A stretch of DNA of 14,780 nucleotides from Spirochaetaceae bacterium (GTDB lineage: Bacteria; Spirochaetota; Spirochaetia; Treponematales; Breznakiellaceae), in contig JAIRPU010000088.1 of assembly GCA_031256815.1 (NCBI GenBank), positions 1-14,780 on the forward strand, read 5' to 3'. The position numbers and the translations under genes are program-made. Below are positions 6,281 through 14,196 of the stretch, one piece after another (the stretch's first letter is position 1; each line of letters begins with the position of its first letter). The notes beneath the pieces were generated by a model that worked only from the letters and a program-made list of their open reading frames with translations, ran no database searches and was not told the DNA's origin.

Positions 6281-7177
6281 GTGAACGCTAGTATTTTTTT
6301 ACAGCAAATGATAAACGGTGTGTCTCTTGGCAGCATATACGCGCTGATTGCGCTAGGCTATACAATGGTTTACGGCATTGTAATGCTTATCAATTTTGCT
6401 CATGGCGACGTGCTTATGGTTGGCGCTTACTGCGCTTACTTTGTATTAACCGCTTTGGGGGTTTCTCCGCTTTCGCTTACGCTTGCATTTTTAACGGCAA
6501 TGACCCTTTGCGGCGCTCTTGGCGTATTCATTGAACGCTTTGCCTACAGGCCGCTTAGAAACGCCCCGCGGCTTAATTCGCTTATAACCGCAATAGCGGT
6601 ATCGTTAATTTTGCAAAACGGGGCGCGAATACTCCCGTTTATAGGGCCAAACCCGCGCCAGTTTCCAAGGCCGGAGGTAAGCAATATCAGCTTTGGGGCG
6701 CTTTCTGTTTCAAACATTCAGCTTATCGTTATAGTGCTTTCCGCGGCGCTTATGTTCGCTCTAAATTATATAATCAACTACACAAAACGCGGTAAAGCAA
6801 TGCGCGCCGTTTCTTTCGACAGGCACGCGGCAAGCCTTATGGGAATACCGGTAAATGGCACAATTTCTTTTACATTTGCGCTTGGCTCTGTGCTTGCCGC
6901 GGCCGGCGGAATACTTTATGCCTGCGCTTACCCGCAAATTTCTCCTGTTATGGGGACAATGCCCGGCTTAAAAGCGTTTGTCGCCGCGGTACTCGGCGGA
7001 ATAGGCTCTGTGCCGGGCGCTATGGCGGGCGGTTTTATACTCGGCATAGCGGAAACACTTACAAAAGGATTTTTATCTTCGCAATATGCAGACGCAATTT
7101 CTTTCTCTATTTTAATTATAATCCTGCTTGTAAAACCTACAGGGCTTTTGGGCTCTCCATTAAGGGTAAAAGTATGA
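6281..7177 (+). CDS. livH: Branched-chain amino acid ABC transporter permease LivH
   Basis: A 298-residue inner-membrane permease of the HAAT/branched-chain amino acid importer family, with about eight hydrophobic segments. The N-terminus, FLQQMINGVSLGSIYALIAL followed by GYTMVYG and INFAHGD (38-43), is the family signature. TKRGKAMRAVSFD with LMGIP (168-190) is the cytoplasmic loop that contacts the ATPase, and KPTGLLG lies at the C-terminus. The GTG start at 6281 agrees with family N-termini; the next ATG (6308) would remove the first conserved helix residues. There is no clear ribosome site. It overlaps livM by ATGA. No binding-protein gene precedes it and no livG or livF follows the pair. 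The substrate may be an amino acid, urea or an amide. Confidence 0.93.
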   Translation: MNASIFLQQMINGVSLGSIYALIALGYTMVYGIVMLINFAHGDVLMVGAYCAYFVLTALGVSPLSLTLAFLTAMTLCGALGVFIERFAYRPLRNAPRLNSLITAIAVSLILQNGARILPFIGPNPRQFPRPEVSNISFGALSVSNIQLIVIVLSAALMFALNYIINYTKRGKAMRAVSFDRHAASLMGIPVNGTISFTFALGSVLAAAGGILYACAYPQISPVMGTMPGLKAFVAAVLGGIGSVPGAMAGGFILGIAETLTKGFLSSQYADAISFSILIIILLVKPTGLLGSPLRVKV

Positions 7178-8154
7178 ACGCTAACTTTCGCCGCACATTA
7201 ATATTGACGGTTTTAGGGCTGACGTTTAGCTGTTTGCCCGCGCTGTTAATTCATTTTGGCCAAATAGACGCTTATCTTGCCCAGGTAATCATTACAGGCG
7301 GAGTAAACGCAATTATGGCTGTAAGCGTTAATATGATTACCGGAATTACGGGGCAGCTCTCTATAGGCCAGGCAGGTTTTATGGCTATAGGGGCGTATTC
7401 CACAATATTTTTTCACCTTGATTGCGGAGCGCCATTACCGCTTGCCGCATTTTTTGCCGCATTATTAACGGCGTTTGCAGGTTTTCTTATAGGCTTCCCC
7501 ACCCTAAAACTTTCAGGCGATTATCTGGCAATTGTTACGCTCGGATTCGGTGAAATTATACGTGTGTTGTTTGTAAACATAAAACAAATCTCAGGCGGGG
7601 CGAACGGCCGCCAGCTTATAAGCGCGTTTGCGCTGTACCCGGAACTTGCTTTTTTTACCGTAACCGCCTGCCTCGTAGTGCTGCTTATTCTTTTGAATAA
7701 TTTTTTAGGTTCAACATACGGCAGAGCGATACTCGCCGTACGCGAAGATGAAATTGCGGCAAATTCATCGGGAATAAGCGTATTTCACTACAAAATGATA
7801 GGTTTTGTAGCGGCAAGCTTTATTGCCGGCCTTGGCGGAAGCCTTTTTGCTATGGTTGTGGGCTTTGTAAAACCAGATATAGCTTCTTTTAACAAGAGCA
7901 TAGACTACCTGATTTTTGTTGTGCTTGGCGGTATGGGGTCAATGACGGGCGCGGTGCTTGCCGCTTATGTGCTTACGGCATTGCAGGAATTCCTGCGTTT
8001 TTTACGCGATTACCGCCTTTTAATATATCCGCTGCTGCTGATATTTGTAATGCTTTTCCGTCCGCAGGGATTACTTGGAATGCGCGAACTTTCATTAACA
8101 CGGCTTTGTAACTGGACGCTAGGAAAAATAAAAATGCTAAAAACACACCGCTAA
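7174..8154 (+). CDS. livM: Branched-chain amino acid ABC transporter permease LivM
   Basis: The 326-residue partner permease of LivH. Family motifs are GQLSIGQAGFM (60-70), SGDYLAIVTLGFGEIIR (114-130), SGGANG (140-145), AVREDEIAA (188-196, the ATPase-coupling loop), VLGGMGSMTGA (250-260) and FRPQGLLG (295-302). The start overlaps the livH stop, so the two are translationally coupled. The segment after GGANG is shorter and less typical than in most LivM proteins. The C-terminus ends in a basic tail of about 20 residues. The gene ends 3 bp before the opposing proS stop, leaving no room for the ATPase genes livG and livF. Confidence 0.93.
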   Translation: MNANFRRTLILTVLGLTFSCLPALLIHFGQIDAYLAQVIITGGVNAIMAVSVNMITGITGQLSIGQAGFMAIGAYSTIFFHLDCGAPLPLAAFFAALLTAFAGFLIGFPTLKLSGDYLAIVTLGFGEIIRVLFVNIKQISGGANGRQLISAFALYPELAFFTVTACLVVLLILLNNFLGSTYGRAILAVREDEIAANSSGISVFHYKMIGFVAASFIAGLGGSLFAMVVGFVKPDIASFNKSIDYLIFVVLGGMGSMTGAVLAAYVLTALQEFLRFLRDYRLLIYPLLLIFVMLFRPQGLLGMRELSLTRLCNWTLGKIKMLKTHR

Positions 8155-8157
8155 TCT

Positions 8158-9945
8158 TTAACTGCCTGTTTTTAGCGCGTCAATGCCATTTTTAACTTCT
8201 AAAGCGAGCTGTTCCGCCGCGCAAACCGCGTCTATAAGTTTTGCAGAAGCTTCTCCGCGCCGTTTTACTTCAACTTTAGCCTGCAAAAGATTTTTTTCTC
8301 CAATTACTACCCTAAAAGGAATTCCCATTAAATCCGCGTCATTAAAACGCACTCCCGGCCTCTCCGTTCTATCGTCAAGCAAAACTTCAACGCCAAGCGA
8401 TTCAAGTTCCGCGCACAGTTTAAGCGCCGCTTCTTCAACGGCAGCGTTATTCTGAATTGGAATTACAACAACATGAAACGGCGCAAGAGTCATTGGCCAA
8501 ATGATTCCATGTTCATCGTGATGTTCTTCTATAACAGCGGCAATGGTACGGTCAAGTCCTATTCCATAACAGCCCATTGTTGGAGTCTGTTCAACACCGG
8601 CTTCGTCAAGATAGTTAAGCTTCATGGCAAGCGTATATTTTTTGCCAAGTTTGAATATATGCCCCAATTCATTGCCTTTTTTTTCATAGAGCGCCGCGCC
8701 GCATTTTACACAACGGTCGCCTGCTTTTACCACACGAAGATCGGCTATGAGCTGCGCCTGCCAGTCACGGCCATAGCAAACATTTTTATAGTGTTTATCG
8801 CGCAGATTCGCGCCGCTTAACGCTCCAAAAAGCGCCGCGGCGCTCTGACAGGCAATAACAGGAAGTTGCTTTAAACCAACAGGGCCGGCAAATCCAATGG
8901 GCGCGCCGGTAAGCCTTTCCACATCGGCTTCAGCGGCAAGCGTTACCTCGCCCGCTTTGAGCAGTGCCGCAAGTTTTGCCTCGTTTAGTTCCAAATCACC
9001 GCGAATACAAACGGCAAAAAACTCATTTTTTGCTTTAAACATTTCGTGTTCTACATTCGCCGCGTGATAAACAAGCGTTTTTATATGACGTGTAGCCGGT
9101 AAGTCTCCTTTAAAAAACGCTTCCAGCTCAGAAATGGTCTTAACGCCAGGGGTATCTACAATTTCAGGCGGCGGAAACGCGGAAGCCGCTTTACGCGCTT
9201 CATCTTCGTTCTTCAATTCAAAATCGTTCCTGCATGATGCTTTTTCGACATTGGCGGCGTCTTCACATTCAGGGCATATAAGCAAAGTGTTGTCGCCTAT
9301 TTCGCTTTCGACCATAAACTCTTCGCTGCCGCTGCCCCCCATAGCGCCGGAATCTGCGCGGACAGGGATAACATTTAACGCGCAACTTTTGAAAATTCGT
9401 CTGTAAGCCTGCCCCATTGCCCTGTAAGCCTCATCCAGACTTTCATCGTTCGCATGAAAAGAGTAGGCGTCCTTCATTATAAACTCGCGCGCGCGCATAA
9501 GTCCGTAACGCGGGCGAATTTCATCACGGTATTTTGTGTTTATCTGATAAAAATTCAAAGGGAGCTGCTTGTAACTAAAAAGTTCACCACGAACAAGCGC
9601 GGTAAACGCTTCTTCTGCAGTTGGAGATACAACAAAGTCCATTCCCTGCCGGTTTTTTACCCGCAAAAGCGATTCACCCATTGCCTCCCAGCGCCCGCTT
9701 TCTTTCCAAAATTCCGCCGGAACAACTACAGTCGGCTTAATTTCAAGAGACCCCGCCGCTTCCATCCCGCTGCGTATTATAGATTCCAGCTTGCGCATTA
9801 CACGCAACCCAAGCGGCAGGTACGCAAAAAGGCCATTTGAAAGTTTGCGTACAAGACCGGCGCGAAGCATAAGAATATGACTCGCTATAACCGCGTCCGC
9901 GGGCGCTTCCCGCAGCGTAGGAATAAAAAAACGCGAATACTTCAT
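8158..9945 (-). CDS. proS: Prolyl-tRNA synthetase, bacterial type with editing domain
   Basis: A 595-residue class II aminoacyl-tRNA synthetase that charges tRNA-Pro. Motif 1 lies around residues 40-75, motif 2 is YRDEIRPRYGLMRAREF (139-155), and motif 3 is GCYGIGLDRTIAAVIEE (458-474). Between motifs 2 and 3 sits the INS editing domain (about 224-407), with the conserved lysine K289 (HIKTLVY) that clears mischarged Ala-tRNA. The C-terminal anticodon-binding domain covers about 490-590. Cys pairs CPEC (224-227) and CVKC (412-415) frame the insertion and may bind zinc, as in some other bacterial ProRS. The length is normal. Its ATG has only weak AAAGA upstream. It lies about 45 bp after the GerMN gene and may be co-transcribed. 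No terminator is visible before livM. Confidence 0.97.
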   Translation of the reverse strand: MKYSRFFIPTLREAPADAVIASHILMLRAGLVRKLSNGLFAYLPLGLRVMRKLESIIRSGMEAAGSLEIKPTVVVPAEFWKESGRWEAMGESLLRVKNRQGMDFVVSPTAEEAFTALVRGELFSYKQLPLNFYQINTKYRDEIRPRYGLMRAREFIMKDAYSFHANDESLDEAYRAMGQAYRRIFKSCALNVIPVRADSGAMGGSGSEEFMVESEIGDNTLLICPECEDAANVEKASCRNDFELKNEDEARKAASAFPPPEIVDTPGVKTISELEAFFKGDLPATRHIKTLVYHAANVEHEMFKAKNEFFAVCIRGDLELNEAKLAALLKAGEVTLAAEADVERLTGAPIGFAGPVGLKQLPVIACQSAAALFGALSGANLRDKHYKNVCYGRDWQAQLIADLRVVKAGDRCVKCGAALYEKKGNELGHIFKLGKKYTLAMKLNYLDEAGVEQTPTMGCYGIGLDRTIAAVIEEHHDEHGIIWPMTLAPFHVVVIPIQNNAAVEEAALKLCAELESLGVEVLLDDRTERPGVRFNDADLMGIPFRVVIGEKNLLQAKVEVKRRGEASAKLIDAVCAAEQLALEVKNGIDALKTGS

Positions 9946-9989
9946 TCTTTGATTTTAATGATTACCGGCCTTTACTACAACACCGCGCT

Positions 9990-10760
9990 TTAAAACGAAT
10001 CTCTTGAACGCGGACGGTCAAGCCGTATTGTTTCGCCAAGATATTCAACCGTTTTTCCTTCTATGTTAATTTGAACTTCGTTTATATTGGGAAACTCAGT
10101 AGCCGTCCAAATTACCTGCTTTAACTGGGCAATATAACCTTCTGCGCCAAAATTGTTAAATATAAAATTCTCGTTAAAATTTATTATGGCCGTATTCCGT
10201 TCTACGGCGGCGCTTAAAACTTTGGTTCCTTCAGGAATAAGCGTTATTAACCCCTGCCGTTTTTCTTCCGCGGAAGGGCCGCGTAAAAGCACATTAAGCG
10301 TTGTTACCAATGGAGATTCATTTACCGGAACCTGCCGTTTTGCGCTGTTAATAAACACCAAACCGGCGCTGTCCACCTTTACAAGATAAATGATTCTTTC
10401 GCGGGTTTTGTTATCTTCCGCAGGCAAAGCCGCGCCTGGCGCTTCGTTTACATGAGCGCTTGATTCACCCGCTACTGCCCCGCCCTCTTCAATATCTCTT
10501 GCGCCGGGAGGAACAGATTCGATATTTTGCTGTGGGAAAAAAACTCCTCCTTCCGCTTCCCCTGTAACAGGCGAAACCGGTTCTACCTGCCTTTCCGTAT
10601 CCACCGGATTTTTTTTATCGCCAAAAACATTTTGCCATGTGCGGGTGATTTTTGGAGCATTAATAATAAAAAGCAGCACAACAACGATAAAAAACGCAGC
10701 CCAAAAAAGGAGTGTTTTTGGCAGCGCGGCGCTTCTTCTTTTTTTCCTGTGAAAACTCAT
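9990..10760 (-). CDS. Membrane-anchored GerMN-domain protein
   Basis: A 256-residue protein with a basic N-terminus (MSFHRKKRR), one transmembrane helix at about 17-33, a Pro/Glu/Gly-rich flexible linker (about 50-118) and a C-terminal GerMN domain (about 122-247). Typical GerMN features are VLLRGPSAEEKRQGL, ITLIPEGTKVLSA, and AIINFNENF followed by AEGYIAQLKQVIWTATEFPNINEVQI. GerMN domains were named from the GerM protein of spore formers but occur widely in envelope proteins, including non-sporulating bacteria, and are thought to bind cell-envelope components. The start is supported by AAGGG about 9 nt upstream. It lies downstream of cheB and upstream of proS on the same strand. The exact role in a spirochaete is unknown. 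Confidence 0.82.
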   Translation of the reverse strand: MSFHRKKRRSAALPKTLLFWAAFFIVVVLLFIINAPKITRTWQNVFGDKKNPVDTERQVEPVSPVTGEAEGGVFFPQQNIESVPPGARDIEEGGAVAGESSAHVNEAPGAALPAEDNKTRERIIYLVKVDSAGLVFINSAKRQVPVNESPLVTTLNVLLRGPSAEEKRQGLITLIPEGTKVLSAAVERNTAIINFNENFIFNNFGAEGYIAQLKQVIWTATEFPNINEVQINIEGKTVEYLGETIRLDRPRSRDSF

Positions 10761-10792
10761 AGTTATTACCCTTAATACAATGCGCGTTTCGC

Positions 10793-10821
10793 AATTTCAA
10801 TTTCAATTTCAATTTCAATTT
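10793..10821. repeat. Hexanucleotide tandem repeat (AATTTC)n
   Basis: Four perfect AATTTC units (10793-10816) plus a fifth partial AATTT run into GAATTGAATTC, which is nearly the reverse complement. The tract can fold into an AT-rich stem with one bulged T. It lies in the 90-bp gap between the cheB stop and the GerMN start. On the minus strand each unit offers a TTGAAA, and the one nearest the GerMN gene is 17 bp from TATTAA. Copy-number change would move such elements. Confidence 0.75.
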
Positions 10822-10850
10822 GAATTGAATTCATAGCCGGTTCCATCAAT

Positions 10851-11936
10851 TTACAAGCTTGAATACAATGCTACTTCGCAAATACGCTGGCCCATTCGTT
10901 CAAGAGAAACCTGTTCCATAACATGGCCCATTTCGTATGCAACACGCGGCATTCCGTAAACAACCGAACTGGCTTCGTCCTGCCCAAGCGTAAGTCCGCC
11001 TTCCCTGTAAATAGAGCCAAGCTGGGTCGCGCCATCCCTGCCCATACCCGTCATTATTACGCCAAGCACATGATTGTGATACGCCATTGCCGCGGATAAA
11101 AAAAGCACATCCACAGAAGGCCTGTGACCGTTTACCAAAGGCGTATCGCTTAAGTGAACAATTCCGCTGTTTCTAAGCCGTTCCACCTCCAAGTGTTTTG
11201 AACCTTCGGCAATAAGAATACGGCCGGAAACAATTTCGTCGCCTTCAGCGGCTTCTTTTACTTCAAGCGGACAAATCTTATCCAAACTGGAGGCAAACTC
11301 GCGTGTAAAACCGGCCGGCATGTGCTGGACAATAATCATCGGCGGCCTGAGATTAGGACTAAGGTTTTTTAAAACAACACGCAGCGCATCCGGGCCGCCT
11401 GTTGAAACGCCAAGCACAATAAGTTCTATGCGTCCGGGCATAAGAACCGGCGTTATCTTTTTTGCCGGGCAGGATGGCGTTTTTGTATTTTTTTCTGATT
11501 CCGCGCCGGCGTTTTGAGTTCTTTTATAAAGCCTTTGATATTGCTTTCCGTATGCCAACAGCAGTGAATTTACACGTTCTTTTACAGTAGCTACATCAAC
11601 AGATATTGAACCCGAAGGCTTGGTAACAAAATCGCTTGCCCCAAGCGAAATACATTCCATTGTAACGGCGGCGCCTTTTTCGGCAACGGAAGAAAGCACA
11701 ATTACGGGAATATGAATACCCCGTTTTTTTCGCTCTTTTAAGAATTCTATGCCATTCATCTCGGGCATTTCAATATCTAAAACTATAATATCAGGGTTAA
11801 GTTTTGGAATTTTTTCCAGGGCGAATTTGCCGTTCATCGCCGTTCCAACGACATGAAGCTCTTTTTCTTCCTCTATCATAGCGCTAACCAGCTTGCGCAT
11901 AAGAGCCGAATCATCAACAACAAGCACATTTATCAT
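10851..11936 (-). CDS. cheB: Chemotaxis response regulator / protein-glutamate methylesterase CheB
   Basis: A 361-residue two-domain enzyme that removes methyl groups from, and deamidates, chemoreceptors, under control of CheA phosphorylation. The receiver domain (1-125) has acidic D8-D9, phospho-acceptor D54 (IVLDIEMPEMNG) and K106 (VTKPSG). A linker of about 40 residues follows. The methylesterase domain (168-355) has the triad S178 (GVSTGG), H205 (QHMPAGFT) and D301 (MTGMGRDGA). All catalytic residues are present and the length is normal. The start is well supported by GGGGAG about 6 nt upstream. It lies 55 bp after cheR in the same direction, the common adaptation-enzyme pair. Confidence 0.97.
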   Translation of the reverse strand: MINVLVVDDSALMRKLVSAMIEEEKELHVVGTAMNGKFALEKIPKLNPDIIVLDIEMPEMNGIEFLKERKKRGIHIPVIVLSSVAEKGAAVTMECISLGASDFVTKPSGSISVDVATVKERVNSLLLAYGKQYQRLYKRTQNAGAESEKNTKTPSCPAKKITPVLMPGRIELIVLGVSTGGPDALRVVLKNLSPNLRPPMIIVQHMPAGFTREFASSLDKICPLEVKEAAEGDEIVSGRILIAEGSKHLEVERLRNSGIVHLSDTPLVNGHRPSVDVLFLSAAMAYHNHVLGVIMTGMGRDGATQLGSIYREGGLTLGQDEASSVVYGMPRVAYEMGHVMEQVSLERMGQRICEVALYSSL

Positions 11937-11991
11937 TATAAACTCCCCAAATTCCCAAAAATCAAATGTTTAATGCGCATTCTAAAACACT

Positions 11992-12819
11992 CTACTGACG
12001 CGGCCATTTTTTATAAAATGTCGTCCATTCTGTTTTTACAAACTCAAATCTTGTCTTCATTCCAAAAAGCGACTCGCTGTGTCCTATGTATAAAAATGAT
12101 TTATCGTTCATTGTTTCATAAAACTGCTGAACCACATCGCGCTGGACGGACTCTTCAAAATAGATAAGCACATTCCTGCAAAAAATAATATCAAAATTCC
12201 GCCAGGGCGAAATATTTTTAAGATTATGATAATCAAATTTTATATGACTTTTAATAAATTCTTTTATTTTATAGCCGCCCGCCGTTTCATCAAAGTATTT
12301 TTTTAAATATTCCTGCGGAACACCGGCAATTCGCGCCTTGTCGTAAAATCCTTCTTTTGCCGTCATAAGGCATTTTAAGCTCAAATCGCTGGCGATAATT
12401 TCCCATTTCCAGGGAGGAAGAAGTTTTTCCGCCATTAACATTGCAATTGTGTAAGGCTCTTCGCCGGTAGAGCAGCCTGCGCTCCAGACCCGCATTGTCC
12501 TGTCCGGTTTAACCATTTTTTCTTTAACAAGACAGGGAAGCACAAAGTTTTCAAGCGCGTCAAAGTGAGGCTGATTACGAAAAAACCAGGTAAGGTTAGT
12601 GGTTATTGAATCCAAAAATAACTTTAATTCTTCACGGCTGCTTTTTAATATTTTAAAGTAATCTTTTGCGGTACTAAAGCCGCGTTCCAACAGCCTTGCG
12701 CGAAGCCTTTGCACAAGAACCGGTTTATTAGCCGCCGTAAAGTGAATCCCGCTTTCTTTGTCGAGCAGGTTTCTGTAGTCCTCAAAATCCGCATCAGTAA
12801 AAAAATTTGCGTCAAGCAT
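11992..12819 (-). CDS. cheR: Chemoreceptor protein-glutamate methyltransferase CheR
   Basis: A 275-residue S-adenosylmethionine-dependent enzyme that methylates glutamates of chemoreceptors, opposing CheB. The CheR N-domain spans about 5-75. The catalytic arginine region is TTNLTWFFR (R81), the SAM motif is VWSAGCSTGEEPYT (111-124), ASDLS (143-147) carries the ribose-binding acidic residue, and CRNVLIYF (214-221) and GHSES (246-250) follow. I chose the ATG at 12819; an in-frame TTG at 12849 would add ten residues with no family match. Neither has a Shine-Dalgarno sequence. A TATTAT -10 box ends 6 nt before the ATG, so a leaderless mRNA is possible. It leads the cheR-cheB unit. No cheA, cheW or receptor gene is in the window. 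Confidence 0.95.
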   Translation of the reverse strand: MLDANFFTDADFEDYRNLLDKESGIHFTAANKPVLVQRLRARLLERGFSTAKDYFKILKSSREELKLFLDSITTNLTWFFRNQPHFDALENFVLPCLVKEKMVKPDRTMRVWSAGCSTGEEPYTIAMLMAEKLLPPWKWEIIASDLSLKCLMTAKEGFYDKARIAGVPQEYLKKYFDETAGGYKIKEFIKSHIKFDYHNLKNISPWRNFDIIFCRNVLIYFEESVQRDVVQQFYETMNDKSFLYIGHSESLFGMKTRFEFVKTEWTTFYKKWPRQ

Positions 12820-12825
12820 TGTAAA

Positions 12826-12854
12826 ATAATAACGCTTAACAAAATACAAAACAA
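12826..12854 (-). promoter_or_regulatory. Candidate cheR promoter
   Basis: On the minus strand TTGTTT (12854-12849) and TATTAT (12831-12826) are separated by 17 bp. Only TTTACA lies between the -10 and the cheR ATG, so transcription would start at or next to the A of the start codon. The match is fair (4 of 6 and 5 of 6). Confidence 0.45.
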
Positions 12855-12923
12855 GAGCGCGGGTTTATTACCCGGAAATTAATATAAGATACGTAAACAT
12901 GGCGCGCCGGCTGAAACCGCATA

Positions 12924-13943
12924 TTAATTAAGCCATGGGGTCAATGCCGTCGATTCGCGGACGATAATCTCTGTTTCGTAAAGGATGTTTTCTACAGTTC
13001 CGGCACTTTCCGCAATGTGTGTGGCGAGTATTTCGCAGGCGGAAATTCCGAGTTTTTTCTGCGGCTGGCTTACAGTTGTAATGGAGGGGTTCATCATCCA
13101 TGAGACAGGCACATTGTCAAAACCTACCACCATAAGTTTTTGCGGCACTGGAATATCCTCGCGGTGCGCCGCTTTTATTACCGCCGCGGCAAAAACATCG
13201 GACACACAGAAAAAAGCGTCCGGCCGCGCGCCGCTGCGAAACAGGGCGCTTGCCGCCGAAACAGCAAGGTTGTAACTGATTTCCGGCAGGTTTATGATGA
13301 GCGAAGGGTCGATGTCCAGCGCGGCTGTTTCAAGGTAATCGTAGTAACCGGCAAGTCTTTCCCGCGCGTACTTATAGCGGATAGGGCCGTTCATAAACGC
13401 GATTTTTTTGCGTCCCAGCGAAAAAAGGAAGCGCATAGCGTTATACGCCGCCGCCTTATCGTCGATTGAAACAAATGGCAAATCAAAATCTTTATCGTAT
13501 TCGCAGCACTGAACAAGCGGTATTTCGCCGGCAATGCGTTTGAGTAATGCCGGCGCAACATGATTTGTAAGAATAAGTCCGGCCGCCTGAGTCTTTTTAA
13601 GCATGGTAAGAAAGCCGTCAATGGTGCTGTCGTTAATATGTTCTTCGTTTATAAGCATTTGGTATCCACGCTGAACAGCGGCGGCTTTTGCGCCGGCTAT
13701 AATACCGGCGTAAAAAGGATTTTCCAAAGAGGGCAAATTGAATATTATAATGCCTCCGGAGCTTCGCTTTTCGCGCACGGCAAAATCCGCCGGTTCGTAA
13801 CCCAGTTCTTCAATCTTTTTAAGAAGCGCCGCTTTGGTTTCCGCGCGTACGCTATCCGTTCCGCTTAGCACCCTTGAAATTGTCGCAACTGAAAAACCTG
13901 TTTTTCCTGCCAAATACTGATAGGTAATCTTTTCAGAACCCAT
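12924..13943 (-). CDS. LacI-family transcriptional regulator
   Basis: A 339-residue repressor-type regulator. The helix-turn-helix and hinge lie at about 6-56 (YQYLAGKTGFSVATISRVLS, then a LacI-type hinge ending in ELGYEPADFA). A periplasmic-binding-protein-like ligand and dimer domain covers about 63-335, with the usual NPFYAGIIAGA start, VSIDDKAAAY region, and GFDNVPVSWMMNPSITTV near the end. The length is normal for LacI. The ATG at 13943 has no clear ribosome site. It is transcribed away from the TIM-barrel enzyme gene, with 253 bp between their starts. By analogy with other LacI loci it probably controls that gene and itself. The effector is unknown, probably a sugar or polyol. Confidence 0.93.
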   Translation of the reverse strand: MGSEKITYQYLAGKTGFSVATISRVLSGTDSVRAETKAALLKKIEELGYEPADFAVREKRSSGGIIIFNLPSLENPFYAGIIAGAKAAAVQRGYQMLINEEHINDSTIDGFLTMLKKTQAAGLILTNHVAPALLKRIAGEIPLVQCCEYDKDFDLPFVSIDDKAAAYNAMRFLFSLGRKKIAFMNGPIRYKYARERLAGYYDYLETAALDIDPSLIINLPEISYNLAVSAASALFRSGARPDAFFCVSDVFAAAVIKAAHREDIPVPQKLMVVGFDNVPVSWMMNPSITTVSQPQKKLGISACEILATHIAESAGTVENILYETEIIVRESTALTPWLN

Positions 13944-13983
13944 AATTCAATCAGTTTAATAGACCTGCCGTTTTTTGTAAACA

Positions 13984-14024
13984 TTCAGAAACATTTATAT
14001 ATTTTCTGTAATATTTCTGAAATA
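13984..14024. promoter_or_regulatory. Inverted repeats near the lacI-type start, candidate operators
   Basis: TTCAGAAA (13984-13991) and TTTCTGAA (14014-14021) form perfect 8-bp arms 22 bp apart. The second arm lies inside a 13-bp odd palindrome, TATTTC-T-GAAATA (14012-14024). They lie 41-81 bp upstream of the regulator's own start codon, fitting autoregulation. The area is AT-rich, so this is tentative. Confidence 0.4.
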
Positions 14025-14088
14025 AAAGCTTTGAACAAGGCATAAAACCATGATTACAGGCAAATATCATCGTAAAATACAGTTTATG

Positions 14089-14136
14089 CAAAAATTTTTG
14101 TTGACAAACACGGTTTTTGAATATAGAATATTTCAA
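14089..14136 (+). promoter_or_regulatory. Promoter of the TIM-barrel enzyme gene with overlapping inverted repeats
   Basis: TTGACA (14101-14106, perfect -35) and TAGAAT (14124-14129, 5 of 6) are separated by exactly 17 bp. Directly upstream is a 12-bp palindrome, CAAAAATTTTTG (14089-14100), which could act as an UP element or an operator. The arms TTGAA (14117-14121) and TTCAA (14132-14136) enclose the -10 box, where a repressor would block polymerase. Transcription would start near 14136, leaving a leader of about 60 nt with TAGGAG before the ATG. Confidence 0.7.
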
Positions 14137-14196
14137 TCTTGTAATTGTAATTTCTATGAAGTTACATTATAAAAACCGGAAATTTTAGGAGTGTGT

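Noticed and set aside
8473..9840. Plus-strand open frames within proS
   Set aside because: They lie wholly opposite a complete prolyl-tRNA synthetase and their products show no domain features.
12856..12874. CGGGT-TTATT-ACCCG hairpin as a rho-independent terminator
   Set aside because: The stem is only 5 bp and no T-run follows on either strand.
12901..12938. GGCGCGCC (12901-12908), TTAATTAA (12924-12931) and CCATGG close together, like a cloning polylinker
   Set aside because: The sites fall in natural sequence: TTAATTAA and CCATGG contain the last codons and stop of an intact LacI-family gene. No vector sequence surrounds them.
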